From: Oxalobacteraceae bacterium
GTDB taxonomy: Bacteria; Pseudomonadota; Gammaproteobacteria; Burkholderiales; Burkholderiaceae_D
Assembly: GCA_900299005.1 (NCBI GenBank)
Contig: OMID01000031.1
Coordinates: 59,641 to 123,640, forward strand
Direction: 5' to 3'
Length of the DNA: 64,000 bases
The notes below the pieces were generated by a model. That model was not told where the DNA came from. It saw only the letters and a list, made by a program, of their open reading frames with translations, and made no database searches. Positions 37,011 through 45,547 of the stretch are shown piece by piece (position 1 is the first letter of the stretch; every line of letters starts with the position of its first letter). The position numbers and the translations under genes were made by a program.

Positions 37011-37765
37011 GATTTGTGGCGGCGTTGGGTTGAAATCTCTTTGGGGATGACGGCCTCATAGTGGCCGCCCTGGTCAAAGATGATTGCCATCCTCGGACCC
37101 TTGCCGACCTTTCGCCATGATGGCTGGCCATGCAGATCGGCGGTAGCGATACAAAATGTAATTTTGCGCTCTTGATCGTTGATCTTGTCGTTGACCGCAC
37201 GCACGAGTTCCTTCATGAAATTTCCGTCGCTATGCAAGGAATAATCATTGGCAGATGGCCTGTCGGGATGATGCTCTAGAGTGTAGGTTGTCACTTTCTC
37301 TCGAAGTGCGGCTACATCGCTCTGCTGCTCGCTCGTATAATTTTCTGAGGCATGCTGTGCCATTGCAATGAGCAGGCAGTCTGCATTGCGTCCACTATTG
37401 GGCACGACCTCAAAGCCTTGCTGATCAAACCAAGTTTTGAGTTGCTGGTTAATGTTTCTGCTGGCTTCGTACTCCGTCTCGGTGGGTGATCTCGCGGTTG
37501 AAGCGCTGCTCTGATCTTCGGCGCTGGCGCTTTCTGATCCCAGCGATTCATCGGTGATGCTGTCGGCTTCTCCAGGGCGGGTGAGTGTTATTTCTTCCTG
37601 ATCGGCAAGGCTCCTGAGTATTGCTTCGGCGAGTGCACGATCGTTGGCTTTTTCCAGGGCTTCATCATCATGATCATCAAGCGCGCGCCGCTGTTCGGCG
37701 CTGGCGAATCGCTCAAGTTGAGCCGCAGACAAGGACGTGCTTGGTTTGATGGTAGTCGGACGCAT
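36995..37765 (-). CDS. OTU-like cysteine protease with ubiquitin-interacting motif (putative secreted effector)
   Basis: A 256-residue protein that I recognise by motifs, not by overall family. Residues 42-58 hold a UIM-like helix (core LAEAILRSLAD) behind an acidic stretch (30-42). Residues 60-100 are a Ser/Glu/Thr-rich, probably disordered linker. The C-terminal domain has RNADCLLIAMAQH (Cys130) and GGHYEAVIP (His235, Glu237), the Cys and His/acidic motifs of OTU deubiquitinases. The usual Asp-Gly-Asn before the Cys is Asn-Ala-Asp here. There is no signal peptide or membrane helix; the N-terminus is rich in Ser, Thr and Pro, as in type III effectors. The start is the ATG at 37765, set by AAAGGGGA just before it. 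Three 60-base rows hand-counted within the gene give about 50% GC against 58-67% in sampled neighbouring genes, consistent with acquisition. Enzymatic activity and secretion are inferences. Confidence 0.72.
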   Translation of the reverse strand: MRPTTIKPSTSLSAAQLERFASAEQRRALDDHDDEALEKANDRALAEAILRSLADQEEITLTRPGEADSITDESLGSESASAEDQSSASTARSPTETEYEASRNINQQLKTWFDQQGFEVVPNSGRNADCLLIAMAQHASENYTSEQQSDVAALREKVTTYTLEHHPDRPSANDYSLHSDGNFMKELVRAVNDKINDQERKITFCIATADLHGQPSWRKVGKGPRMAIIFDQGGHYEAVIPKEISTQRRHKSYPPR

Positions 37766-38081
37766 GATTTCCCCTTTAAACATAGTGAACTGGCGTTGAG
37801 TCGCCAGCCAGCAGTGCGGGTTCCTGCAGGGTCGCTGAACTTTGTCCGAGTGAATTACCTTCACGCGCAAGCGGTCGGGATGCTGTTGTGCCTCAGTTGG
37901 TATTTCGGCAGGACAGCGATTCGGCAGCCCTCAGGGCTGCTGGGAGCGTCACCGGTATCACTGCTTGCAGACCATGATTGACAGGGCATCGGGAGCCAGC
38001 GCTGGTGCACAGAAGTGAAGGGGATCTGCTGCCGGGCATTGGTTGTAATGACCCGGCAGCCAGATGACGCGTGTGCCAGCC
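37766..38081. other. 316-base region upstream of the OTU-like gene
   Basis: No gene is seen. It holds three inverted repeats: a six-base-stem hairpin CTGGCG/CGCCAG at 37790-37807 in the likely leader of the OTU-like gene, a near-perfect palindrome with eight-base arms at 37924-37940, and the hairpin at 38028-38060 listed separately. No clear sigma-70 boxes and no TTCG-N16-TTCG (hrp-box type) element were found on the minus strand. Confidence 0.5.
38028..38060 (-). terminator. Long hairpin after the FAH-family gene
   Basis: GCTGCCGGG (38028-38036) pairs with CCCGGCAGC (38052-38060), and the loop continues pairing through CATT/AATG. No T-tract follows on the minus strand, so it is at best a weak or Rho-assisted terminator or a 3'-end stabiliser. 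Confidence 0.5.
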
Positions 38082-38936
38082 TTACTTGGCTTTTTTGTAG
38101 CGGAATACTTTTTGATGCTGCTCGCCAAGCCCTTGTATCCCCAGCGTGATCTGATCACCTGGCACGAGGAAGCGCTGAGGTTTCATGCCCATGCCCACGC
38201 CGGGTGGTGTGCCGGTCGCAATAACGTCACCGGGCATCAGCGTCATGAACCGGCTCAGGTAGCTCACAATTTTAGCGACTGAAAAAATCATGGTTTTGGT
38301 ATTACCGGTCTGCATGCGCTCACCATTGATGTCAAGCCACATGTCAAGTTTCTGAGGGTTAGGGATTTCATCACGAGTGACCAGCCAAGGGCCTACCGGG
38401 CCAAAGGTGTCGCAACCCTTGCCCTTGTCCCATTGCGGGCCATGCTCCAGCTGAAATTCGCGTTCTGACAGATCATTGACGACCGCATAACCAGCAACGT
38501 AGTCAAGTGCCTGGCGTTCGCTCACGTACTGAGCCTTGGTGCCAATGATGATGCCAAGCTCAACTTCCCAATCCGACTTGACGGAGTCTTTGGGCAGCAT
38601 CACCTCATCGTTTGGGCCGTTGAGCGCGGTAATTGCCTTCATGAAGACAATCGGCTCGGCGGGGATTGGCATATTCGACTCGGCGGCATGATCCGAGTAA
38701 TTGAGACCGATGCAGATGAATTTGCCGATGCCGGTGATGGGAACACCGAAGCGTGGCTTGCCGCGCACGGGAGGGAGCCGATCCGCTTTGATTTTCGATA
38801 ATTTCGCAAGAAACTTGGGGGACAATTCATGGGGACCGATGTCATCCACGACGCCGGACAAGTCGCGCAACTTGCCTTCGGTGTCAATCATTCCGGGTTT
38901 TTCGCGGCCAGGACGGCCATAACGTACCAGCTTCAT
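38082..38936 (-). CDS. Fumarylacetoacetate hydrolase (FAH) family protein
   Basis: A 284-residue member of the FAH/5-carboxymethyl-2-hydroxymuconate isomerase superfamily. The metal and substrate region GLNYSDHAAESNMPIPAEPIVFMK, the DWEVELGIIIG strand with its Glu ligands, NDLSEREFQ and GDVIATGTPPGVGMG are all present. This branch acts on 2-keto acids from sugar or ureide breakdown as well as aromatic intermediates, so the exact reaction is open. The ATG at 38936 (MKLVRYG) matches family starts; the longer reading does not. Confidence 0.87.
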   Translation of the reverse strand: MKLVRYGRPGREKPGMIDTEGKLRDLSGVVDDIGPHELSPKFLAKLSKIKADRLPPVRGKPRFGVPITGIGKFICIGLNYSDHAAESNMPIPAEPIVFMKAITALNGPNDEVMLPKDSVKSDWEVELGIIIGTKAQYVSERQALDYVAGYAVVNDLSEREFQLEHGPQWDKGKGCDTFGPVGPWLVTRDEIPNPQKLDMWLDINGERMQTGNTKTMIFSVAKIVSYLSRFMTLMPGDVIATGTPPGVGMGMKPQRFLVPGDQITLGIQGLGEQHQKVFRYKKAK

Positions 38937-39139
38937 AGTTCCCCTTTTTGTTGGTATGCCGGTCGGCAAAGTTGTATCGGAGTGATGCCAAACAGGATTA
39001 TGCCTCGCTTCTGCGGAAATTCGGAATAACATCACGCGGGTTCTCACAGCCCAACGGGGTCATGGAGGCACCGATCGCATGCCCAAATGTGATATGTTGT
39101 CGTAAAGTAATTCTTCCTCAACCCACCAAGAGGTGATTC

Positions 39140-39631
39140 ATGTCTCTCAAGACGCGTTTACTTGTGCCCGCGCTCGGCTTTGCCACGCTGCTGGCCGTTG
39201 CTCCTAGTCTTTCGGCCCAGAGCGATAAAGACTTCCAGATTACGCTTCCAGAAAACATCGTCTGGAAAGACGCTGGTCATGGCGTGAAAATCGCTGTTGT
39301 CTATGGCGATCCGTCCAAGCCTGGGCAGTATGTTATCCGCGCCCATTTTCCGCCGGGGGTCATGAGCTCGCCGCATTTTCACGGAGAAGATCGCCATGTG
39401 ACCGTGATTCAGGGTACATGGAACGCGGGGAAAGATGACAGCTGGGATCCGGCAGCCACCGTTCCGCTCACGACCGGCAGCTACATGTTTCATCCTGCCG
39501 GAGGTGTTCATTACGACGGCTCAGCGGGTGCCGAGGGTGCCATCGTGCAGATCGTGGGTATGGGCCCGAGCAAGACAACTTTCCTGTATCCGAAGGAAGG
39601 GGATTTTGGCAAACCGAGGAAGCTCAATTGA
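39140..39631 (+). CDS. Secreted cupin-domain protein
   Basis: A 163-residue protein with a signal peptide cleaved near residue 26 (APSLSA-QS) and one cupin barrel. FPPGVMSSPHFHGEDRHVTVIQG is cupin motif 1 with His and Glu metal ligands, and GSYMFHPAGGVHYDGS is motif 2. It resembles the ChrR-like/DUF4437 type of periplasmic cupin. AGAGGTGATTC precedes the ATG. It overlaps the next gene at the stop codon (TGATG). Confidence 0.82.
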   Translation: MSLKTRLLVPALGFATLLAVAPSLSAQSDKDFQITLPENIVWKDAGHGVKIAVVYGDPSKPGQYVIRAHFPPGVMSSPHFHGEDRHVTVIQGTWNAGKDDSWDPAATVPLTTGSYMFHPAGGVHYDGSAGAEGAIVQIVGMGPSKTTFLYPKEGDFGKPRKLN

Positions 39632-40023
39632 TGAAGATGAAAAAATGCCTGCTGGCCTTGTTTGCCCTGTCGTACAGTCTGTCTGCACTGGCAGACTGGG
39701 TGCCTTACCACCGTAATGCCGATAATGAAGCGTATTACGATAATCAGTTTCTTAGTCGCGATGGCAGCCTTATCAGGCTGTGGACCTTAACGGATTACCA
39801 GAAGCCAATTACAAATCTGGAGGGGCAGGAGCTGCTGTCGGAAAAATCCTTGACAACGATTGATTGTCAGTCACGCAAAGTGGGTTCTGAAAAGGTGATG
39901 AAATACGCGGGCCAGCGCGCTGAAGGGAGACTGGTCAGCACGATGGACACCAAACTGCGTCTGACCAGCGTGCGCAAGGGCGGCTCGGACGATATCCTGT
40001 TGGACAAAGTTTGCCACTCATAG
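39631..40023 (+). CDS. Surface-adhesin-E-like secreted protein
   Basis: A 130-residue exported protein. A signal peptide covers residues 1-22 (LLALFALSYSLSALADW). The mature part has a conserved two-cysteine pattern (TIDCQSRK and DKVCHS) and the YYDNQFLSRDGSLIRLWTLTDY strand pair. This is like the surface-adhesin protein E domain of Haemophilus, although many family members are simple periplasmic proteins and adhesion should not be assumed. Its ATG overlaps the cupin stop codon. Confidence 0.68.
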   Translation: MKMKKCLLALFALSYSLSALADWVPYHRNADNEAYYDNQFLSRDGSLIRLWTLTDYQKPITNLEGQELLSEKSLTTIDCQSRKVGSEKVMKYAGQRAEGRLVSTMDTKLRLTSVRKGGSDDILLDKVCHS

Positions 40024-40245
40024 CCTATCTCGTCAGGTCGCTGGCGGCCTTGCCAATGGCTTGCCCTGCGTCGTTACTGTCTGCCGTATCGTCGCCTTGC
40101 CATCAACCGAACGAGAATAGGTTCGAAGCGTCGCGGGCAGTGGACACTGCTTTGTCGCTTAGCTCGTGCCGGGTGATAAAAAATCACCTGAAATGCCCGA
40201 GTGTGGATGCGACAGCAGCAGCTATTTTCTGTAGACATGCTGGGG

Positions 40246-40320
40246 TGGTCCCGCCGACAGGAATCGAACCTGTATCTAGCGCTTAGGAGGCACTCGTTCT
40301 ATCCATTGAACTACGGCGAG
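40246..40320 (-). tRNA. tRNA-Arg (anticodon CCT)
   Basis: The 75-base minus-strand sequence folds as a tRNA: a seven-pair acceptor stem (including a C1-G72 pair and one T-G wobble), a D-arm GTTC/GAAC, an anticodon loop CTCCTAA giving CCT, a T-arm ACAGG-TTCGATT-CCTGT and an encoded CCA end (complement at 40246-40248). It reads the AGG codon. Confidence 0.93.
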
Positions 40321-40508
40321 ACGCTACTGCACCGCGAAGTCGCGCTGCGAGCGCGTGATTATAGCCCAGACACTTTGTGCGGATTTCAGCCGCCCGGAGA
40401 GGTACAGCAACGGGTGCCAGGCACTTGCCGGTACCGTGGTGTCGCTACAATAGTGGCTCGTGTGAGCAGCGACTTGCCTGCCAGCACACCACTTTCTCAG
40501 GTTTTCTC
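40321..40508. other. Spacer between tRNA-Arg and the ABC-F gene
   Basis: It must contain the minus-strand promoter for the tRNA and the plus-strand promoter for the ABC-F gene. TACAAT at 40446-40451 is a possible -10 for the latter. The ABC-F frame is open through this region, but the codons before 40509 show no family sequence. Confidence 0.35.
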
Positions 40509-42449
40509 ATGTCCGTCATTTCTCTCAGTCATGCACAACTCGCGTATGGCCATGTGGCCTTGCTGGATGAGGCCGAATTCTCGCTGGAAGCTGGTGAGCG
40601 GATTGGCTTGATCGGACGGAACGGTACGGGTAAATCGTCGTTGTTGAAGGTGATCGCAGGGGCTGCAAAATTGGATGATGGCCTGCTCACGCTACAGCAA
40701 GGATTGCGTATTGCGTATGTCGAGCAAGAACCGGTATTCGCTACCAGCGCCACGGTATTCGATGCCGTTGCCGAAGGACTCACTGAATTGCGTAACCTGA
40801 TGCTTGAATACGATCAGATAACCGAGAAGCTGGGCTCGAGTGACGATGGGGTGCTGTTGGACCGTATGCAGCAACTGCAGGCACGCATTGATATTGTCGA
40901 TGGCTGGAATCTGGAAAATCGGGTCGCGACCACGCTGCAAAAACTGGGGCTGGAGCGGGAACGTCTACTTGGTACGTTGTCAGGGGGCATGAAAAAACGC
41001 GTTGCCCTTGCTCGTGCACTGGTCCGCTCTCCCGATGTGCTGCTGCTGGACGAGCCTACCAACCATCTCGATATGGAGTCGATTTTGTGGCTGGAGAGCT
41101 TGCTGCGCGAATTTCGAGGTAGCCTGCTGTTCATCACCCACGATCGTCGCTTTCTCGATCATGTTGCGACCCGCATTGTCGAGCTGGATCGAGGAAAGCT
41201 GCAATCTTACCCAGGTAATTTCAGCGCTTACCAGAGCCGCAAAGCAGAGCAGATGGCAGTCGAAGAGCTCGAGCATGCCAAGTTCGACAAACTGCTTGCC
41301 CAGGAAGAAGTGTGGATACGCAAAGGTGTTGAAGCGCGCCGCACGCGAAACGAGGGCAGAGTGAGGAGACTGGAGTCGTTGCGTTTGGAGCGTGCCCGAC
41401 GGCGTGAACAGCAGGGGCAGGTGAAGATGGCGCTGGCCTCGGGTGAACGTTCCGGAAAAATTGTAGCTGAACTGGTCGATATCGATAAATCTTACGAGGG
41501 AAAATCCATCGTCCGGCGCTTTAGCGCCATTATTCAGCGCGGTGACAAAATAGGACTCATCGGTGTCAATGGTGCCGGCAAAACAAGCTTGCTTCGGCTG
41601 ATACTCGGTGAAGAAAAACCAGATGCTGGTGTAGTACGCCTGGGTAGCCGGCTGCAGGTAGCCTACTTTGACCAGCTGCGCGAGCAGCTCAACGATGAAG
41701 TCAGCCTTGCCGATACGATTTCACCGGGCAGTGACTGGGTTGAGATCAATGGGCAGCGAAAACATGTGATGACCTATCTCGGTGATTTTCTGTTTCCGCC
41801 AGAGCGAGCCCGTTCACCCGTGAGGACACTCTCCGGAGGGGAGCGCAACCGGCTGCTTTTGGCTCGCCTGTTTGCCAAGCCGGCGAATGTGCTGGTTCTC
41901 GACGAGCCCACCAATGATCTCGATATCGATACTCTAGAGCTGCTGGAGCAGCTGCTGGAAGATTACCAGGGTACCGTCTTCCTTGTCAGTCATGACCGCG
42001 CTTTCCTCGATAACGTGGCCACGCAGGTCATCGTTGCCGAGGGTAATGGCGTCTGGAGAGAATATATTGGTGGCTATGACGATTGGGAGCGCGTCAAAAA
42101 ATCCCGCACAGGGCTGATAGCAAAAGAAGTGACCAAACCCGCAGCAGGTGCCCAACCTAGCGTCGGGTCCAAAGAGCAGGCTTACGATGCTCCCTCGAAC
42201 AAGCCGAAAAAGCTCAGCTTCAAGGAGCAGCGGGAGTTGGAAATGCTGCCTCAGCAGATTGCTGATCTTGAAGCAGAACAGGCAAATATTTCAGAACGTC
42301 TCGCCGACCCCGAGACCTATCGCAAGCAGCCGGATGATGTCCAGACACTGAATCGGCGCTTTGCCGAGATAGACAAGCTGCTTATAGAGAGTCTTGAGCG
42401 TTGGGAGGCCATTGAGTCGCGCGTGCGCGGGCAGGGCGATGTCAATTAA
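40509..42449 (+). CDS. uup: ABC-F family ATPase (Uup-like)
   Basis: A 646-residue soluble protein with two ATPase cassettes and no membrane segment. Walker A sequences are GRNGTGKSS and GVNGAGKTS; the signatures are LSGGMKKRV and LSGGERNRL. A linker rich in Arg separates the cassettes, and a C-terminal coiled coil (ELEMLPQQIADLEAEQANIS onwards) completes the Uup layout. ABC-F proteins act on ribosomes; Uup has been linked to translation and to DNA-branch processing. The ATG at 40509 (MSVISLSHAQLAYG) is the family start. Confidence 0.9.
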   Translation: MSVISLSHAQLAYGHVALLDEAEFSLEAGERIGLIGRNGTGKSSLLKVIAGAAKLDDGLLTLQQGLRIAYVEQEPVFATSATVFDAVAEGLTELRNLMLEYDQITEKLGSSDDGVLLDRMQQLQARIDIVDGWNLENRVATTLQKLGLERERLLGTLSGGMKKRVALARALVRSPDVLLLDEPTNHLDMESILWLESLLREFRGSLLFITHDRRFLDHVATRIVELDRGKLQSYPGNFSAYQSRKAEQMAVEELEHAKFDKLLAQEEVWIRKGVEARRTRNEGRVRRLESLRLERARRREQQGQVKMALASGERSGKIVAELVDIDKSYEGKSIVRRFSAIIQRGDKIGLIGVNGAGKTSLLRLILGEEKPDAGVVRLGSRLQVAYFDQLREQLNDEVSLADTISPGSDWVEINGQRKHVMTYLGDFLFPPERARSPVRTLSGGERNRLLLARLFAKPANVLVLDEPTNDLDIDTLELLEQLLEDYQGTVFLVSHDRAFLDNVATQVIVAEGNGVWREYIGGYDDWERVKKSRTGLIAKEVTKPAAGAQPSVGSKEQAYDAPSNKPKKLSFKEQRELEMLPQQIADLEAEQANISERLADPETYRKQPDDVQTLNRRFAEIDKLLIESLERWEAIESRVRGQGDVN

Positions 42450-42625
42450 ATACCTTGGTATGGCGAGTCAGCATCGCTATGCAAACAGGGAAGAATCAAC
42501 TCAATGGTTTTTGCTATTTTCCTGGGATGAGCTGGTAGTTTTTAACGAATCGGCACTTTCAATCGTCATGGTTCCCTTGTCAGGCTGGCGATGGTTGCTG
42601 GCCCTGAGGGATGAACGTCGTTGGG

Positions 42626-43477
42626 TCAGTTGAGTTTGCGAGCCGCTGCCTTGAGCTCCGGCAAGCGTTTGCGCAAGAGGTCGGCGTCGGGTGCCTCCGG
42701 GCATGCAGCCAGATAAGCCTCGATATCTTGCAATGCCGCCAGGGGGCAATCAAGGCTTGCATACGCGAGACCACGGTCGCGCCGTTCGATGATTTCGTTG
42801 GGTAGCAGGATGACCAGCCTTTGCTGAATGTTCAGGAATTGCTGCCAGTGGGGATGTTCGGCAAAAAGTGCTTTGAGATTGCGCAGCATCCGAATAAGAA
42901 TGGTGCGCGGTGTAGCATTGGACAGATAGCTCGACAGTGGCAGATCGTCGGAGCTTCGGCCATTCGGAAAATAAGGTTCTAGTCGCTCTTCAAGTTCTTC
43001 TCGCGACAGACTGGTGCCATTAAACGGATCAAGAATAATATCCCCGCTGTTGACCGTTAGCTTCATCAGAAAGTGCCCGGGGAAGGAGATGCCTTTCACG
43101 TCTAGTCCGATCTGACTTGCAATCTCCATATAGATGACCGCAAGCGATATCGGAATGCCACGGCGGGTGGACAGTACCTTGTGGAGGTAACTATTATCAG
43201 GATTGTAGTAATCGTTCAGGTTGCCTGCGAAACCCAATTCCTGATAAAAAAAATTGTTCAGCATCCTCAGCTTCGGTATCTGTGCGATATCCGCTGGCAA
43301 GCGACGTCGGAGACGCGCCGCGAACTTGTCGATCTCCAGGAGGCAGTGATTCAGATCTAATCCCGGATCATCATCTTGGGCAATGCTGAGCGCTGCTTCC
43401 AGCAAGGGGATGTGCTCCTCTTGCTGTACCAGAGAGGCAAAGTAGTCAAGCGGCTTGAGCGTGGTGTATTGGGCCAT
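42626..43477 (-). CDS. SirB1 family protein (transglutaminase-like plus TPR)
   Basis: A 283-residue protein. The N-terminal transglutaminase-like region has the SirB1 signature STRRGIPISLAVIYMEIASQ and GISFPGHFLMKL. The C-terminal 80 residues resemble a TPR (DRGLAYASLDCPLAALQDIEAYL). The catalytic cysteine of true transglutaminases is not evident, as usual in this family. The function is not established. It lies 12 bases after murJ in the same direction and may be co-transcribed. Confidence 0.85.
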   Translation of the reverse strand: MAQYTTLKPLDYFASLVQQEEHIPLLEAALSIAQDDDPGLDLNHCLLEIDKFAARLRRRLPADIAQIPKLRMLNNFFYQELGFAGNLNDYYNPDNSYLHKVLSTRRGIPISLAVIYMEIASQIGLDVKGISFPGHFLMKLTVNSGDIILDPFNGTSLSREELEERLEPYFPNGRSSDDLPLSSYLSNATPRTILIRMLRNLKALFAEHPHWQQFLNIQQRLVILLPNEIIERRDRGLAYASLDCPLAALQDIEAYLAACPEAPDADLLRKRLPELKAAARKLN

Positions 43478-43489
43478 TGGCAGATCGCT

Positions 43490-45040
43490 TCAGTTCGACT
43501 CCCGTTTGAAATCAGCAAATCGAAAACCCATCGCAAGCAATGCTGCAAAGTAGCAGGCGGCGCAGGTCACGATGATCAGCGCCAGAGTGAATATTCGCGC
43601 CCACGGCGTTGCACGCAGAGCGATCCAGTCGAATTGTGATCCAAGCCACAGACCAACGCCAGCTAGCAGGCATAGCGCGCCTGTCAGCTGGATGAAGAAA
43701 CGAGGCCACCCCGGTGCTGGATGATAGATGCTATGCCGCTTCAGCAAAAAGAATAACAAGGCGGCATTGACTGTCGCTCCCAGTCCGATGGACAGTGCAA
43801 GGCCAGCGTGTGCAATCCACGGAACGAACAGCAGATTCATCAGCTGCGTTACCACCAGCACGCCTATCCCGATCTTGACTGGTGTGCGGATGTCCTGCTT
43901 TGCATAAAAGCCCGGTGCCAGAATTTTCACCATGATTAACCCGGTCAAACCCACACCATAGGCGATCAGCGCTTGCGCTGTCATTTCTACGGCCAAGGAA
44001 TCGAATCTGCCATAGTGAAACAGCGTTGTGGTGATCGGTGTTGCCAGCACGATGAGTGCGATGGCAGACGGCATGGCTAGCAGAAAGCTCAGTCTCAGTC
44101 CCCAGTCGAGCAGAGAGGAATATTCATTCGGGTCATCACAGGCATGCGCTTTGGACAGGCTGGGGAGCAAAACGGTGGCGAGAGCGACACCGAGTAAGCC
44201 CGTTGGTAATTCCATCAGGCGATCTGCGTAGGACAGCCATGAAACGCTGCCATCGATGAGATGCGATGCGATATTGGTGTTGATGATCAGACTGATTTGT
44301 GCGGCGGAGACTGCGAAGGTTGCCGGTAGCATCTGTTTCAGCACCCGGCGCACGCCTTCATCTGACAATGCTGAGAAGGGGTTTATCCCGATGCGAGGCA
44401 GCATACCGATCTTGCGCAGAGCCGGGAGCTGAAAAGCCAGTTGCAGGATACCCCCGACAAATACCGCGATGGCCAGCGCGAAGACGGGCTGGGAGATCAG
44501 TGGCGCGAGCATCAGCGCGGCTGCGATGAAAGACAGGTTCAGCAGCACCGGCGTGAATGCGGGCACGCGGAATTCGCGCCAAGTGTTCAGAATGCCGCCG
44601 GCCAGTGCGACCAAGGACATGAACAGAATGTAGGGGAACATGATGCGTGTCATGGCGACCGAGAGCGACATCGCCTGTGCATTGGATGCAAATCCGCTGG
44701 CCATCACCAGGACCAACAGTGGAGCAGCAAGCACGCCAATCACCGAGGTGGCAAGCAGTGTCCAGAACATCACGGTGGCTACATGATCAGTCAGCACCCG
44801 CGTTGCCCGGTTTCCTCGCTGGTTCTTGTACTCCGCCAGGATGGGAACAAAAGCCTGAGAGAAAGCACCCTCCGCAAAGAGCCTGCGCAGCAGGTTGGGA
44901 ATGCGGAAGGCAACGAAGAAGGCATCGGTATACACCGAGGCACCGAAGGTCCGGGCGATGAGGAACTCGCGGATCAGTCCGGTGACGCGGGAGAGCATCG
45001 TCATGCCAGACACGGTGGCTAGCGTTTTGTGCAAGTTCAT
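43490..45040 (-). CDS. murJ: Lipid II flippase MurJ
   Basis: A 516-residue inner-membrane protein of the MATE/MVF superfamily with about 14 membrane helices. SRVTGLIREFLIARTFGAS near the N-terminus, NLLRRLFAEGAFSQAFVPIL and MLPATFAVSAAQISLIINTNIAS are core MurJ stretches containing the functional Arg residues of the central cavity. It moves lipid II across the membrane for cell-wall synthesis. It is divergent from rpsT, the usual betaproteobacterial arrangement. Confidence 0.94.
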   Translation of the reverse strand: MNLHKTLATVSGMTMLSRVTGLIREFLIARTFGASVYTDAFFVAFRIPNLLRRLFAEGAFSQAFVPILAEYKNQRGNRATRVLTDHVATVMFWTLLATSVIGVLAAPLLVLVMASGFASNAQAMSLSVAMTRIMFPYILFMSLVALAGGILNTWREFRVPAFTPVLLNLSFIAAALMLAPLISQPVFALAIAVFVGGILQLAFQLPALRKIGMLPRIGINPFSALSDEGVRRVLKQMLPATFAVSAAQISLIINTNIASHLIDGSVSWLSYADRLMELPTGLLGVALATVLLPSLSKAHACDDPNEYSSLLDWGLRLSFLLAMPSAIALIVLATPITTTLFHYGRFDSLAVEMTAQALIAYGVGLTGLIMVKILAPGFYAKQDIRTPVKIGIGVLVVTQLMNLLFVPWIAHAGLALSIGLGATVNAALLFFLLKRHSIYHPAPGWPRFFIQLTGALCLLAGVGLWLGSQFDWIALRATPWARIFTLALIIVTCAACYFAALLAMGFRFADFKRESN

Positions 45041-45156
45041 GGCGGCCCATTATAGCGGGAGGCCCCACCAGGGTTTTCTGTCGAATTCTCGATTTGACAA
45101 TAGCGTAGAATGCTGCCGCCCCACCGGAGCGCGGGTGAGCGGCCGGGGGACAGGGT

Positions 45157-45185
45157 TTGCCGGACTGCCGAAAACACGATATAAT
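45157..45185 (+). promoter_or_regulatory. Promoter of rpsT
   Basis: TTGCCG (45157-45162) and a perfect TATAAT (45180-45185) are 17 bases apart. Transcription would start at about 45192, 55 bases before the rpsT ATG. Confidence 0.6.
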
Positions 45186-45246
45186 TTTCGTTTACTGAAT
45201 TTTCGCCCGGGGTTTGACCTCGTGCCCCAGACAGGAAGAAGAAGTC

Positions 45247-45510
45247 ATGGCAAATACCGCACAAGCCCGCAAACGTGCCCGCCAGGCCGTTAAGCTGAAT
45301 GCGCACAATTCCAGCCAGCGTTCCGAGCTGCGCACGGCCATCAAGGCTGTCCGCAAAGCGATCGAGGCAGGTGACAAGGCAGCTGCCGCTCAGGTTTTCC
45401 AATCGTCGGTGTCAGTGATTGACAGCATCGCGGACAAGAAAATCATTCACAAAAACAAGGCAGCTCGCCATAAAAGTCGTCTGTCTGCAGCGATCAAGGC
45501 ACTGGCCTGA
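45247..45510 (+). CDS. rpsT: 30S ribosomal protein S20
   Basis: An 87-residue basic helical protein: [20 protein letters not shown] at the start, then [16 protein letters not shown] and [26 protein letters not shown] before the ATG at 45247 serves as the binding site. It ends in a strong terminator. Confidence 0.96.
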   Translation: MANTAQARKRARQAVKLNAHNSSQRSELRTAIKAVRKAIEAGDKAAAAQVFQSSVSVIDSIADKKIIHKNKAARHKSRLSAAIKALA

Positions 45511-45547
45511 TACCTGCCCGGCCAGGCCGGGCTGATGGCAAGCTTCT

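Noticed and set aside
42439..42633. 64-codon frame starting inside the ABC-F gene end
   Set aside because: Its ATG overlaps the ABC-F stop region, its end overlaps the SirB1-family gene, and the product has no recognisable pattern. It is probably chance open sequence.
45094..45111. TTGACA followed by TAGAAT upstream of rpsT as a promoter
   Set aside because: The two boxes are only six bases apart, far too close for sigma-70. The pair at 45157-45185 has proper spacing.
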